A stretch of DNA of 39,730 nt from Holophagales bacterium UBA2201 (GTDB taxonomy: Bacteria; Acidobacteriota; Thermoanaerobaculia; UBA2201): assembly GCA_002327305.1 (NCBI GenBank), contig DCUZ01000106.1, forward strand, positions 1 to 39,730, written 5' to 3'. The position numbers were made by a program, and so were the translations under genes. Numbering within the stretch: the first letter of the stretch is position 1; every line of letters starts with the position of its first letter. This document shows positions 8,767-15,035 of the stretch, one piece after another. Below the pieces are notes generated by a model, which worked only from the letters and a program-made list of their open reading frames with translations, made no database searches and had not been told where the DNA came from.

Positions 8767-9678
8767 TCAATAGCTCATGGGAGACCCGGAGGGCCCCTCC
8801 ACGCCGGTGAGCGCGCAACTCCTCCGGTCGAAGCCGATCCGGTAGATTTGAACGGGGCCATAGCGGTTTTTGAGCACGGCCACTTGGACATGGTCCGGCG
8901 CCGACAGGTGTTCCGGGGCTCTATTCAGGTCGATGGTCATGATGAGGTCCACGGCGCTTTCGGGCAATCCCATTTCCCATAGCGTTAAGCTCGTCACGGC
9001 GATGCCCGGTCCTATTGGCGAACCTATCTCCTCGCCCATCGGCAGGGTGGCCAGGACCTGGCAACCGAGGTCGCGGGCCCACACCTTAAGAAGGATGATC
9101 AGCTCCTTAAGCGCCCGTTTCTCGTCCGTCTCGTTCCCCCCGTCCCTGAGCAGAGGCCGGAGGCCGTCGATGACGAGCAGGTCCAACCCCTTCTCTTCCT
9201 TGAGCGCTTCACAGGACGCGAGCACGCCCCCGGCCCCGGCCAAGGCATCGTCGTGGAAGTAAAGGAACAAACCGGGAGGGAACGGCGTCTTCTGCCGGAT
9301 CTGCTCCAACTGCTGTGGGGTGATCCGCCCCTCCCACCAGCCCCGGATATCCCAATGGGCCGCCGCGCCGCCCATGCGGAGCAGGAGGGTGGAGCGTTCG
9401 CTGTCGAGAGTCGCGTAGGCCACCCTCTTGCCCGCGCGCGCGGCTCCCAGCGCCGCGTGGATGCAGAAGGCGGTCTTGCCCTGGCGGTGGAAGCCGGCTA
9501 GGACGGCAAGGTCGCCCCGGCGGAAACCGCCGGTGAGCCCGTCCAGCGTGGGACTCCCCCAGGTCGCTTTCGGTGGAGCGAACCTCGATTCCGCCGCCCG
9601 CCAGGCCTCGTCCAGCGTGGCGTAGAGGCGGACTTTTTTTTCGGATACCGCATCGGGTCGCTTTACTTTTGGGGGCAT
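8767..9678 (-). CDS. Stand-alone DnaB-type RecA-fold ATPase
   Basis: This resembles the C-terminal motor domain of replicative DnaB helicases. Walker A is GFHRQGKTAF (Lys68), followed by YATLDSE, a Walker B-like LLVIDGLRPLL and a late KNRYGPVQIYRIGFD segment that matches the DnaB arginine-finger region. At 303 residues it lacks the DnaB N-terminal domain, so it is not the housekeeping helicase and resembles phage or plasmid types. The ATG at 9678 has AAGGAG six bases upstream; an in-frame TTG six bases earlier is less likely. It is the last clear gene of the Smr operon, 10 bp after the small membrane protein. Its role (DNA translocation, helicase or signalling ATPase) is inferred from the fold only. 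Confidence 0.75.
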   Translation of the reverse strand: MPPKVKRPDAVSEKKVRLYATLDEAWRAAESRFAPPKATWGSPTLDGLTGGFRRGDLAVLAGFHRQGKTAFCIHAALGAARAGKRVAYATLDSERSTLLLRMGGAAAHWDIRGWWEGRITPQQLEQIRQKTPFPPGLFLYFHDDALAGAGGVLASCEALKEEKGLDLLVIDGLRPLLRDGGNETDEKRALKELIILLKVWARDLGCQVLATLPMGEEIGSPIGPGIAVTSLTLWEMGLPESAVDLIMTIDLNRAPEHLSAPDHVQVAVLKNRYGPVQIYRIGFDRRSCALTGVEGPSGSPMSY

Positions 9679-9688
9679 CGGCAACTCC

Positions 9689-9925
9689 TTATTCCTCGCG
9701 CGTTCCGGGCCGCCCGGTCCAGAGGCCCGCGGCGGCGAGGTCGCGCCGGACCCAGAGGTGCATCACCTTGGGCCAGAAGAGGACGCAGAGAGTGCTGAGG
9801 ACGGTGCCGATGACGGCCCGTTTCCATGGGTCCTCCACATCCTCCAGCGCCTCGGCCATGGCCGCGAACTCGGCCACCCAGACCACGAAGCCCACCAACA
9901 GCCAGATCTTGACGAACAACGGCAT
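9689..9925 (-). CDS. Small predicted membrane protein
   Basis: A 78-residue protein with two hydrophobic stretches: an N-terminal one (about residues 4-24, FVKIWLLVGFVVWVAEFAAM) and a second around residues 38-55 (VIGTVLSTLCVLFWPKVM). A short acidic hinge separates them and the tail is basic. GGAGG lies five bases before the ATG at 9925. A GTG at 9937 that overlaps the Smr stop is the alternative start. It lies between the Smr and DnaB-like genes with almost no spacing, so the three are one transcription unit. No family is recognised. A membrane partner beside a nuclease and an ATPase is a common layout in defence operons, but that is only inference. Confidence 0.65.
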   Translation of the reverse strand: MPLFVKIWLLVGFVVWVAEFAAMAEALEDVEDPWKRAVIGTVLSTLCVLFWPKVMHLWVRRDLAAAGLWTGRPGTREE

Positions 9926-9936
9926 GGCCCCCTCCA

Positions 9937-10365
9937 CTATTTAAGGATGACGATGGTGACGCCCTTGTTGGGGCGGTCAAAGTCATAGTCGCGCGCGAGG
10001 ACGGGACAGCGGCGGATGAGTTCGGCCGTGGCCGGGTGGAAGTCGTGGAAGACCTCGCCGGGGATGAAGTCCCGGATGGCGCCCTCGAGTTTCCGCTGGA
10101 AGAGGGTGCCGCGCAGGGCCTCCCGCAGGCGCCCGCCCTCCCCCGTGGAACCGTAGCCGTGGACGATCTTGAGGAAGCGCCGCCCCTCGCGGCGGCAGGC
10201 CTCCAGCAGGAGCCCCAGGCGGGTCCGCGCCTCCGGCACGGAGGGCAGGCCCACCTCGAGGTCCAACACCTTCAGCGGCGTGGGGGGGTGGGGGTTGCTC
10301 TCCCGATGGACCCACGCCCTTTCATCGACATTCCGGTACCGCGGTCTGTGCTTTCTCATGCTCAT
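9937..10365 (-). CDS. Smr-domain (MutS2 C-terminal-like) protein
   Basis: A 142-residue protein with a single Smr domain, a fold that binds nucleic acid and in several members nicks DNA or RNA. Visible hallmarks are VLDLEVGLPSVPEARTRL and then KIVHGYGSTGEGGRLREAL with His69. The tail AIRDFIPGEVF...CPVLARDYDFDRPNKGVTIVIL matches the small stand-alone Smr/MutS family proteins. The canonical LDLHG is LDLEVG here, as in that subfamily. The ATG at 10365 has AGGAGG nine bases upstream. A second ATG at 10359 coincides with the predicted transcription start of site B. It is the first gene of a three-gene minus-strand operon and sits directly under the GGACA-N5-TGTCT operator. Confidence 0.78.
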   Translation of the reverse strand: MSMRKHRPRYRNVDERAWVHRESNPHPPTPLKVLDLEVGLPSVPEARTRLGLLLEACRREGRRFLKIVHGYGSTGEGGRLREALRGTLFQRKLEGAIRDFIPGEVFHDFHPATAELIRRCPVLARDYDFDRPNKGVTIVILK

Positions 10366-10398
10366 AGTATGCATCCTCCTCTCGGACATGATGTGTCT
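10359..10398 (-). promoter_or_regulatory. Site B: GGACA-N5-TGTCT operator and promoter of the Smr operon
   Basis: GGACATGATGTGTCT lies at 10384-10398. Read leftwards, CATACT (10371-10366) follows after 12 bp, and the predicted +1 falls on the ATG at 10359. The operator thus covers -39 to -25, the same as sites A, C and D. AGGAGG lies between the operator and the -10, so initiation at ATG 10365 would need a longer transcript. Confidence 0.6.
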
Positions 10399-10679
10399 AT
10401 TATTTCTCCTCTTTTCCAAGATGCCTCCCCCCTTCTTAAGGGGGGATTGAGGGGGATTTCGTCGCAAGCCACAACCCCCCTCCCAAATCTCCCCTAACCC
10501 CTCCTTACCAAGGAGGGGCACCCCCGCCCCACCTGCCCACTGCCCACCGGGCGGGCGGGGGGGCCGGGCGGGCCTCCCCCCTTTCTAAGGGGGGATTGAG
10601 GGGGATTTCGTCGCACGCCGCACCCTCCCCAATCTCCCCTAACCCCTCCTTCCCAAGGAGGGGCACCCCCGCCCCACCC
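10399..10679. repeat. Intergenic repeat cluster R3
   Basis: Two copies of the roughly 105-bp G/C-run module lie here in minus orientation (about 10423-10528 and 10569-10676). They are separated by GTGGGCAGT-type and GGGCGGGCGG words. The cluster fills the gap between the AAA+ ATPase stop and the Smr promoter. The modules are opposite in orientation to those at 297-2413. No gene is seen. Confidence 0.85.
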
Positions 10680-12482
10680 TCACGACGCCCGGAATCCCAC
10701 CGAGCCGGCGGTCTTGGCGGCCAGGGTGTTGGTTTCGTTGCCGGCGGCCTCCAGCAGGTCGGCCTGGGTGACGGGCCCCTCGGCCCCCGTCCGGGTGGTG
10801 GCGCGGATGCACGCGTTCAGGATGGCGTTCTTGATCTGCCCTCCGGAGAGCTGGATGGCGGCCAGGACGCCCAGGTCCACTTCGGGGGCCAGGGGCACTT
10901 TCTCCCACAGGAGCTTGGCCCAGATGGCCCGGCGGGCGGCGGCGTCCGGCAGGGGGAAGGCGAGCTTGAACTGCAGGCGACGCTCCAGGGCCTTGTCGAG
11001 GACGACGGCGTGGTTGGTGGCCAGGACGACCAGCCCGTTGAACCGCTCGATGAGCCGCAGGAGAGTATTGACCTGGGTGGTTTCCCATGACCGAAGGGCC
11101 CGCGACCGGTCCTGAAGGAAACTGTCCGCCTCGTCGATGAAGAGGACGGCGTTGGCCTTCTCGGCGCCTGCGAAGATCCGCGCCATCTGCTGTTCGGTCT
11201 CCCCCAGCCACATGGAGAGGACCTTGTTGGTCTCCATGACATGGAGGGGCCGCCCCAGTTCGCGGGCGACGGCGCCGGCAAGGGCGGTCTTGCCGGTCCC
11301 CGGCGGGCCATGGAAGATGGCTCCGCACCCGGTGCCGTAGGTGATGCGCTGGAGGTCCCAGGCCTTGAGGACCTCCTTCCCCTGCCGGGCGAAGGCGATG
11401 AGGTCCCGGGTGGTCCGGAGGAGGTCCTCGGGCAGAACGAGGGTCTCCAGGCCGAGGGGGGTTGCCACCACGTCCACAAGGCGGGAGTCGTCGGCGCCGT
11501 TGAGGCACTCCCGGGGCAGGAGGGTTTCGGCGCCCTCGGAGGAGAGCCGGACCGCGGCCGAGCCCAGGAAATGGACGTCGGGCATCCGCCAGGGCGACCC
11601 GACCTCGACGAGCTTGGCCTTCCGCAGGCGCGCCTCCCTGCCGAAGAGCGACACCCGGTCGAGGTACCGGGAGACGGGGGTCTCGATGGCCTCCAAAAGC
11701 CCCTCCACGGTGAAGTCCCAGTTCCGGTTGAAGACATGCCCGGCCAGCAGGATGGCCAGCACCTGGCGCTCCGCGAGGTTGAGTGCGTGCTCCCGGCAAG
11801 CGCGGAAGAAGGGGTTGAGCCCCTTGCGGTCCCGGGGCTGACGCACCAGGCGGGTCAGGGCCCCCCTGTCGGTGAGCTCGAAATCGCGGTGCATGGGGTG
11901 CCGGTCGTCCGACAGCAGGCCGAACACCTGGCGCATCCATCCCGCGTAGGTCCCGGGCCGCCCCACGGCCGCACGCCTCGGCTTCCCCTCCAGGATCTGG
12001 AGGAACTCGGGGTGGATGCCGAACTCCCGGTCCACCGAGAACCCGTCCGACTCGATGCGCAGGATGCGCTCCCTGAACAGCCGCCCCTCGGGCTCCAGGT
12101 GGCGGGTGAACTGGTGCATGCCGATGCCCGAGGCCTCGAAACAGCGCCGCAGGTCGGCCATGGACGCGGTGCCGCCCCGATACTGAATCCTCTCGCCCAG
12201 GACCGCCAGGACCAGGAGGCGCTCGTGCTCGCTCAATTCCTCGCGCAGGAGCGCTGCGCCCCGCAGGCGCCGGCCGGCCCGGGCGGTCTCCTTCAGACGG
12301 ACGCGGATGGCCCGGTCAATGGCGGCCCCCTTCCGCGCTTCGGCCCGGTTGACGCTCAGAACGCTCAGGAGGAGCATTTCATCCTCCACGTATTCCCAAT
12401 CGCTGGCGTAGGGGCTGCGCTTGAGTTTGGGCACCGGGCCGCCCGGCCCCAGTTGGCTGTGGATCCGATGGGATCGTTTCAT
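10680..12482 (-). CDS. 600-residue AAA+ ATPase
   Basis: A classical AAA ATPase module occupies the C-terminal third. Walker A is GPPGTGKT (Lys398), Walker B is AVLFIDEAD, a sensor-1 is VVLATNHA, and a second-region arginine pair occurs in ALERRLQFKLAFP. The C-terminal lid contains LSGGQIKNAI. The first 380 residues look like tandem winged-helix or substrate-binding elements (LSEHERLLVLAVLGERI; LAERQVLAILLAG). Known relatives remodel or unfold proteins; the substrate here is unknown. AAGGAGG lies seven bases before the ATG. It follows the 155-aa gene by 103 bp on the same strand, and no promoter is evident between them. Its placement next to a divergent WYL regulator suggests induced rather than constitutive expression. 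Confidence 0.85.
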   Translation of the reverse strand: MKRSHRIHSQLGPGGPVPKLKRSPYASDWEYVEDEMLLLSVLSVNRAEARKGAAIDRAIRVRLKETARAGRRLRGAALLREELSEHERLLVLAVLGERIQYRGGTASMADLRRCFEASGIGMHQFTRHLEPEGRLFRERILRIESDGFSVDREFGIHPEFLQILEGKPRRAAVGRPGTYAGWMRQVFGLLSDDRHPMHRDFELTDRGALTRLVRQPRDRKGLNPFFRACREHALNLAERQVLAILLAGHVFNRNWDFTVEGLLEAIETPVSRYLDRVSLFGREARLRKAKLVEVGSPWRMPDVHFLGSAAVRLSSEGAETLLPRECLNGADDSRLVDVVATPLGLETLVLPEDLLRTTRDLIAFARQGKEVLKAWDLQRITYGTGCGAIFHGPPGTGKTALAGAVARELGRPLHVMETNKVLSMWLGETEQQMARIFAGAEKANAVLFIDEADSFLQDRSRALRSWETTQVNTLLRLIERFNGLVVLATNHAVVLDKALERRLQFKLAFPLPDAAARRAIWAKLLWEKVPLAPEVDLGVLAAIQLSGGQIKNAILNACIRATTRTGAEGPVTQADLLEAAGNETNTLAAKTAGSVGFRAS

Positions 12483-12585
12483 CGCTTGACCTCCTTTTGA
12501 TCATTCTTATGGTGGTATCGGCTCCCTCGTACTTGGCCACCCTGTGTCCTTTTGCGTTTCCGGCCGTGGGCCCGCCCCCGTCCGG

Positions 12586-13053
12586 TCAGTTCCAGGTCAC
12601 CCCCTTCCCCCCGTCCCCTTCCTCCCGCGGCTCCTCCGCGAGCGCCCCGCTCCAGGGCAGGGGCCAGACGGTGAACCCCTCCCCGCTGTACAGAACTTCA
12701 GCGTCCCGGATCCCCAGTTTCTCCAGCAGGGCCGGCAGGTGTTGTTCGTTGACGATCCCGATCCGCCTCTTCTTCCCCGCCGCCCAGCCGCAAACGAAGG
12801 CCAGGTAAATCAGGACGCGGGGATGGACCCTGCCGCGCCGGGCCAGATGCGCGAGCGCCCGCAGGGTGTCCCTTTCCGTGTCCTCGCGCCGGACCCGCCG
12901 CAGGGACTTCGTCGCCGACACCAGCGCGTTCCGGTGCCTCGACCCCGTGAACCCCAGGTAGGCCGCGATGGGGCCCCTCCCGCCCTTCCCGACGGGATGG
13001 GGTGTCACCCCCGCCAAAAGCCGCTCAAGCCGGTCCAAAAGGGCTTTCATCAT
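12586..13053 (-). CDS. Hypothetical 155-residue protein under the GGACA operators
   Basis: I do not recognise this protein. It is basic in its first two-thirds (SLRRVRREDTERDTLRALAH) and has one moderately hydrophobic stretch, PRVLIYLAFVCGWAAGKKRR (about residues 78-97). The acidic end, EEPREEGDGGKG, may be disordered. The ATG at 13053 has GGAGG seven bases upstream. It is first in a unit with the AAA+ ATPase. Two copies of the dyad lie upstream at 13133-13147 and 13244-13258, both oriented towards it. With site D as promoter the mRNA would start at 13108 and carry a 55-nt leader containing the ribosome site. It may be an adaptor or substrate for the ATPase (inference). Confidence 0.7.
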   Translation of the reverse strand: MMKALLDRLERLLAGVTPHPVGKGGRGPIAAYLGFTGSRHRNALVSATKSLRRVRREDTERDTLRALAHLARRGRVHPRVLIYLAFVCGWAAGKKRRIGIVNEQHLPALLEKLGIRDAEVLYSGEGFTVWPLPWSGALAEEPREEGDGGKGVTWN

Positions 13054-13107
13054 GGTGTTCCCTCCTTTCTTTTCGGCCCCGGCCTCGGCCGCCGGGGATG
13101 GGTTTCA

Positions 13108-13147
13108 TACCGTCATCGTAACCCCATATGCAGGACATCTTGTGTCT
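13108..13147 (-). promoter_or_regulatory. Site D: proximal GGACA-N5-TGTCT operator of the 155-aa/AAA unit
   Basis: GGACATCTTGTGTCT lies at 13133-13147. Read leftwards, after 12 bp there is TACGAT (13120-13115, a weaker -10), and +7 falls on an ATG at 13108. The operator is at -39 to -25. The resulting mRNA would reach the GGAGG and ATG of the 155-aa gene after 55 nt. Confidence 0.5.
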
Positions 13148-13218
13148 AATCTTCTCCGGCCGGTCCGGTCCGTTTCTCCCGTCCGGCCCGCCCCCCCCGC
13201 CCGTGTTTTCGTCCGCCA

Positions 13219-13258
13219 CACTTACAGTATAGGGCCGTGCCTTGGACAAGATATGTCC
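13219..13258 (-). promoter_or_regulatory. Site C: distal GGACA-N5-TGTCC operator in the WYL divergent region
   Basis: GGACAAGATATGTCC lies at 13244-13258. Leftwards, TATACT (13231-13226) follows after 12 bp, and the predicted +1 is a GTG at 13219. AGTATAGGG plus nine bases plus the dyad is the same arrangement as at site A. The site is 106 bp before the WYL start codon, so it could serve the divergent pair and also mark the regulator's own control region. Confidence 0.6.
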
Positions 13259-13348
13259 ACAAATCCGCTTTTTGGGATAAACGGAAGTCCCTGAATATGC
13301 GACGGTTCGCCTGGCCGCCCCGGGCGCCGTGCTTTGCGTTCCCCAATG

Positions 13349-13357
13349 TGGTATGAT
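13349..13357 (+). promoter_or_regulatory. Extended -10 of the WYL regulator
   Basis: TGG-TATGAT (13349-13357) is followed after 6 bp by the ATG at 13364, so the predicted +1 is the start codon itself and the message would be leaderless. No clear -35 is present. Confidence 0.55.
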
Positions 13358-13363
13358 GCCGGC

Positions 13364-14347
13364 ATGGGAAAGAAAGCCGACATCACCAAGGAAGAGCGTT
13401 TCCAGCGCATCCACGCGCTCCTCAACCGCCAGCAGCCGGTCTCCTGCGACTCGCTGGCCGAGAAGCTGGGCGTCAGCACGAAAACGATCCAGCGCGACCT
13501 GGAGGAGATGAATGGCAAAATAGGGGGAAAAATCCGCTGGAATTCCCGGGAGGGTTCGTACCGGTACACCCAGCCGGTGTCCCTGTGGAACCAGACCTTC
13601 ATCGTCGGCGAGGACGAGGTGACCGCCCTTCTCCTGGCCTGCTCCATGATGAAGGATTTTTCCTCCGTCCCCCTGTCCGACGAGATGGACCGCCTGAGCC
13701 GGACGCTGATGAGCGGGAAGTACAACCCGTTCGCCTTCGACCGGCCCAACCCGTCCAAGTACTCGTTCGTCCACACCCGGATGGCGCGGGTGGACCCCAA
13801 GATATGGAAGATCTGCATCGGCGCCCTCAACGGATGCCGCAAATTGGACCTGGTCTATCAGAAACTGGGCTGCAAGCCCGTGAAGCGGCGCATCGTCCCC
13901 CTTCATCTGAGGGGCACGAAAGGGGGATGGTACCTGGTTTCGCACTGCGAATCGGCCGAGGGCCAGCGCACCTTCAACATGAGCCGCATCCGGGAGGCGG
14001 AGGACACCGGGGAGCAGTTCTCCCCCGCCAATTACCATTTCGATCCCGACCAGTATTTCCGGAAGCGGACCGACATCTTCAAGGCCGGGGCCAACCACTC
14101 CTGCGAGGTGCGGTTGACGGATTGGGCGGTGGAACGGGTGAAGGAGATGACCTTCTTCGACGGACAGAAATTGGTTCCCCAACCCGACGGCTCGGCCATC
14201 CTGCGATTCGAGACTGAAGATCTTTTCTCCGCCGCCGAATTCGTGATGATCATGGCCGGGAACGCTCGGGCCTTGAAGCCCGTGAAACTGGTGAAAAAGG
14301 TGAAGGAGAATATCCGGGCCCTGGCAAAGGCGCACCGCATTAAATAA
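13364..14347 (+). CDS. WYL-domain transcriptional regulator (HTH_11 + WYL)
   Basis: A 327-residue DNA-binding regulator. An N-terminal winged helix of the HTH_11 type occupies about residues 10-55, with SCDSLAEKLGVSTKTIQRDL as the recognition part. A central WYL domain has the diagnostic Trp189-Tyr190-Leu191 inside GGWYLV. A C-terminal extension (WCX-like) ends the protein. WYL proteins bind nucleic-acid or nucleotide ligands and control several defence systems; BrxR in BREX and CapW in CBASS are known examples. An in-frame ATG at 13334 is possible, but 13364 is preferred since it lies 6 bp after a TGG-TATGAT extended -10. It is divergent from the 155-aa/AAA pair, with dyad site C in the shared region. 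It is the obvious candidate to bind the four GGACA-N5-TGTCY sites. Confidence 0.88.
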   Translation: MGKKADITKEERFQRIHALLNRQQPVSCDSLAEKLGVSTKTIQRDLEEMNGKIGGKIRWNSREGSYRYTQPVSLWNQTFIVGEDEVTALLLACSMMKDFSSVPLSDEMDRLSRTLMSGKYNPFAFDRPNPSKYSFVHTRMARVDPKIWKICIGALNGCRKLDLVYQKLGCKPVKRRIVPLHLRGTKGGWYLVSHCESAEGQRTFNMSRIREAEDTGEQFSPANYHFDPDQYFRKRTDIFKAGANHSCEVRLTDWAVERVKEMTFFDGQKLVPQPDGSAILRFETEDLFSAAEFVMIMAGNARALKPVKLVKKVKENIRALAKAHRIK

Positions 14348-14731
14348 GGTAGCGCACAGCCCGCAGGGCGGGCGGGCCTCCCCCCTTCCCAAGGGGGGAT
14401 TGAGGGGGATTTCGCAACAAGCCACCCCCCCCTCCCAAATCTCCCCTAACCCCTCCTTACCCAGGAGGGGCACCCCTACCCCCACTGCCCACTTCAAACT
14501 GCCCACTGCCCACCGGGCGGGCGGGGGCTTCGTCATGTAGCGCAGGTCCTCTGACCTGCGGCACTTGGCCGGGCGGTGGCATCTGCCCACTTCAAACTGC
14601 CCACTGCCCACCGGCCGGCCGGGCCTCCCCCCTTCCCAAGGGGGGATTGAGGGGGATTTCGTCGCAAGCTACTCCCCCTCCCAAATCTCCCCTAACCCCT
14701 CCTTACCCAGGAGGGGCACCCCCGCCCCAGC
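14348..14731. repeat. Intergenic repeat cluster R4
   Basis: The cluster lies between the WYL gene and the tRNA-Ala terminator. It holds two minus-orientation copies of the 105-bp G/C-run module (about 14374-14480 and 14620-14728). Between them are the CGCAGGTC hairpin at 14541-14560 and copies of CTGCCCACTTCAAACTGCCC. It marks the right edge of the repeat-rich island; no such cluster occurs to its right in the window. Confidence 0.85.
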
Positions 14732-14763
14732 AAAAAGCGGCCCCGACGCGAAGTCGGGACCGC
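14732..14763 (-). terminator. Rho-independent terminator of tRNA-Ala
   Basis: On the minus strand an 11-bp stem GCGGTCCCGAC/GTCGGGGCCGC (one G-T pair) with loop TTCGC is followed directly by TTTTT. It lies 20 bp beyond the CCA end of tRNA-Ala. Confidence 0.85.
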
Positions 14764-14783
14764 CGGATGGACGGGAAATCAAT

Positions 14784-14860
14784 TGGTGGAGCCGACCAGG
14801 ATCGAACTGGCGACCTCCTGAATGCCATTCAGGCGCTCTCCCAAACTGAGCTACGGCCCC
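14784..14860 (-). tRNA. tRNA-Ala(GGC)
   Basis: The cloverleaf is complete: acceptor GGGGCCG/CGGCTCC, D-arm GCTC/GAGC, anticodon stem CCTGA/TCAGG with loop ATGGCAT (anticodon GGC), a five-base variable loop and T-arm GCCAG-TTCGATC-CTGGT. The 3' ACCA is encoded. A hairpin terminator follows. The promoter is TGG-TATAAA at 14897-14889 on the minus strand, which would give a leader of about 22 nt. Confidence 0.95.
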
Positions 14861-14888
14861 ACAAAATGGCTGGAAAATTGGAGTGCAA

Positions 14889-14897
14889 TTTATACCA
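14889..14897 (-). promoter_or_regulatory. Extended -10 of tRNA-Ala
   Basis: TGG-TATAAA on the minus strand puts the transcription start at about 14882, 22 nt before the mature tRNA. It lies within 8 bp of the opposing tRNA-Sec -10, so the two promoters probably interfere. Confidence 0.55.
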
Positions 14898-14904
14898 TAT
14901 TATC

Positions 14905-14913
14905 TGATACAAT
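14905..14913 (+). promoter_or_regulatory. Extended -10 of tRNA-Sec
   Basis: TGA-TACAAT ends at 14913. The +7 position is 14920 and the mature tRNA begins at 14921, so the primary transcript would start at or one base before the mature 5' end, leaving little or nothing for RNase P. Confidence 0.55.
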
Positions 14914-14920
14914 GCAATAT

Positions 14921-15015
14921 GGAAGCGACCGGGGTCTGGTGGCCCCCGCGGTCTTCAAAACCGTTGTTTCCTCTAGACGGGGAAAGGTAGGTTCGATTCC
15001 TACCCGCTTCCGCCA
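14921..15015 (+). tRNA. selC: Selenocysteine tRNA, tRNA-Sec(UCA)
   Basis: The 95-nt gene reads TGA as selenocysteine. The anticodon loop is CTTCAAA (anticodon UCA). There is a long variable arm (TTTCC...GGGGAAA), an extended D-arm (CCGGGG...CCCCCG), T-loop TTCGATT, discriminator G and an encoded CCA. The acceptor GGAAGCG/CGCTTCC gives seven Watson-Crick pairs and the T-stem GGTAGG/CCTACC six, which totals the 13 bp typical of bacterial tRNA-Sec (usually counted 8+5). The eighth acceptor pair would be an A-C mismatch. The gene ends 20 bp before mglA and may share its transcript. Confidence 0.95.
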
Positions 15016-15035
15016 ACGCTTTTAAGGGGGGGCCG

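Noticed and set aside
8764..8769. Selenocysteine read-through at the TGA of the DnaB-like gene
   Set aside because: The family has no selenoprotein members, and no downstream SECIS-like hairpin was found by eye.
12483..12585. Small GTG frame between the 155-aa and AAA+ genes
   Set aside because: It runs in another frame into the AAA+ gene and has no ribosome site or protein-like composition.
13025..14611. Long minus-strand open frame opposite the WYL gene
   Set aside because: It is a composition artefact over a clear WYL regulator. The leftmost 64 codons from the GTG at 13219 are Gly/Arg-rich and lack any family signal.
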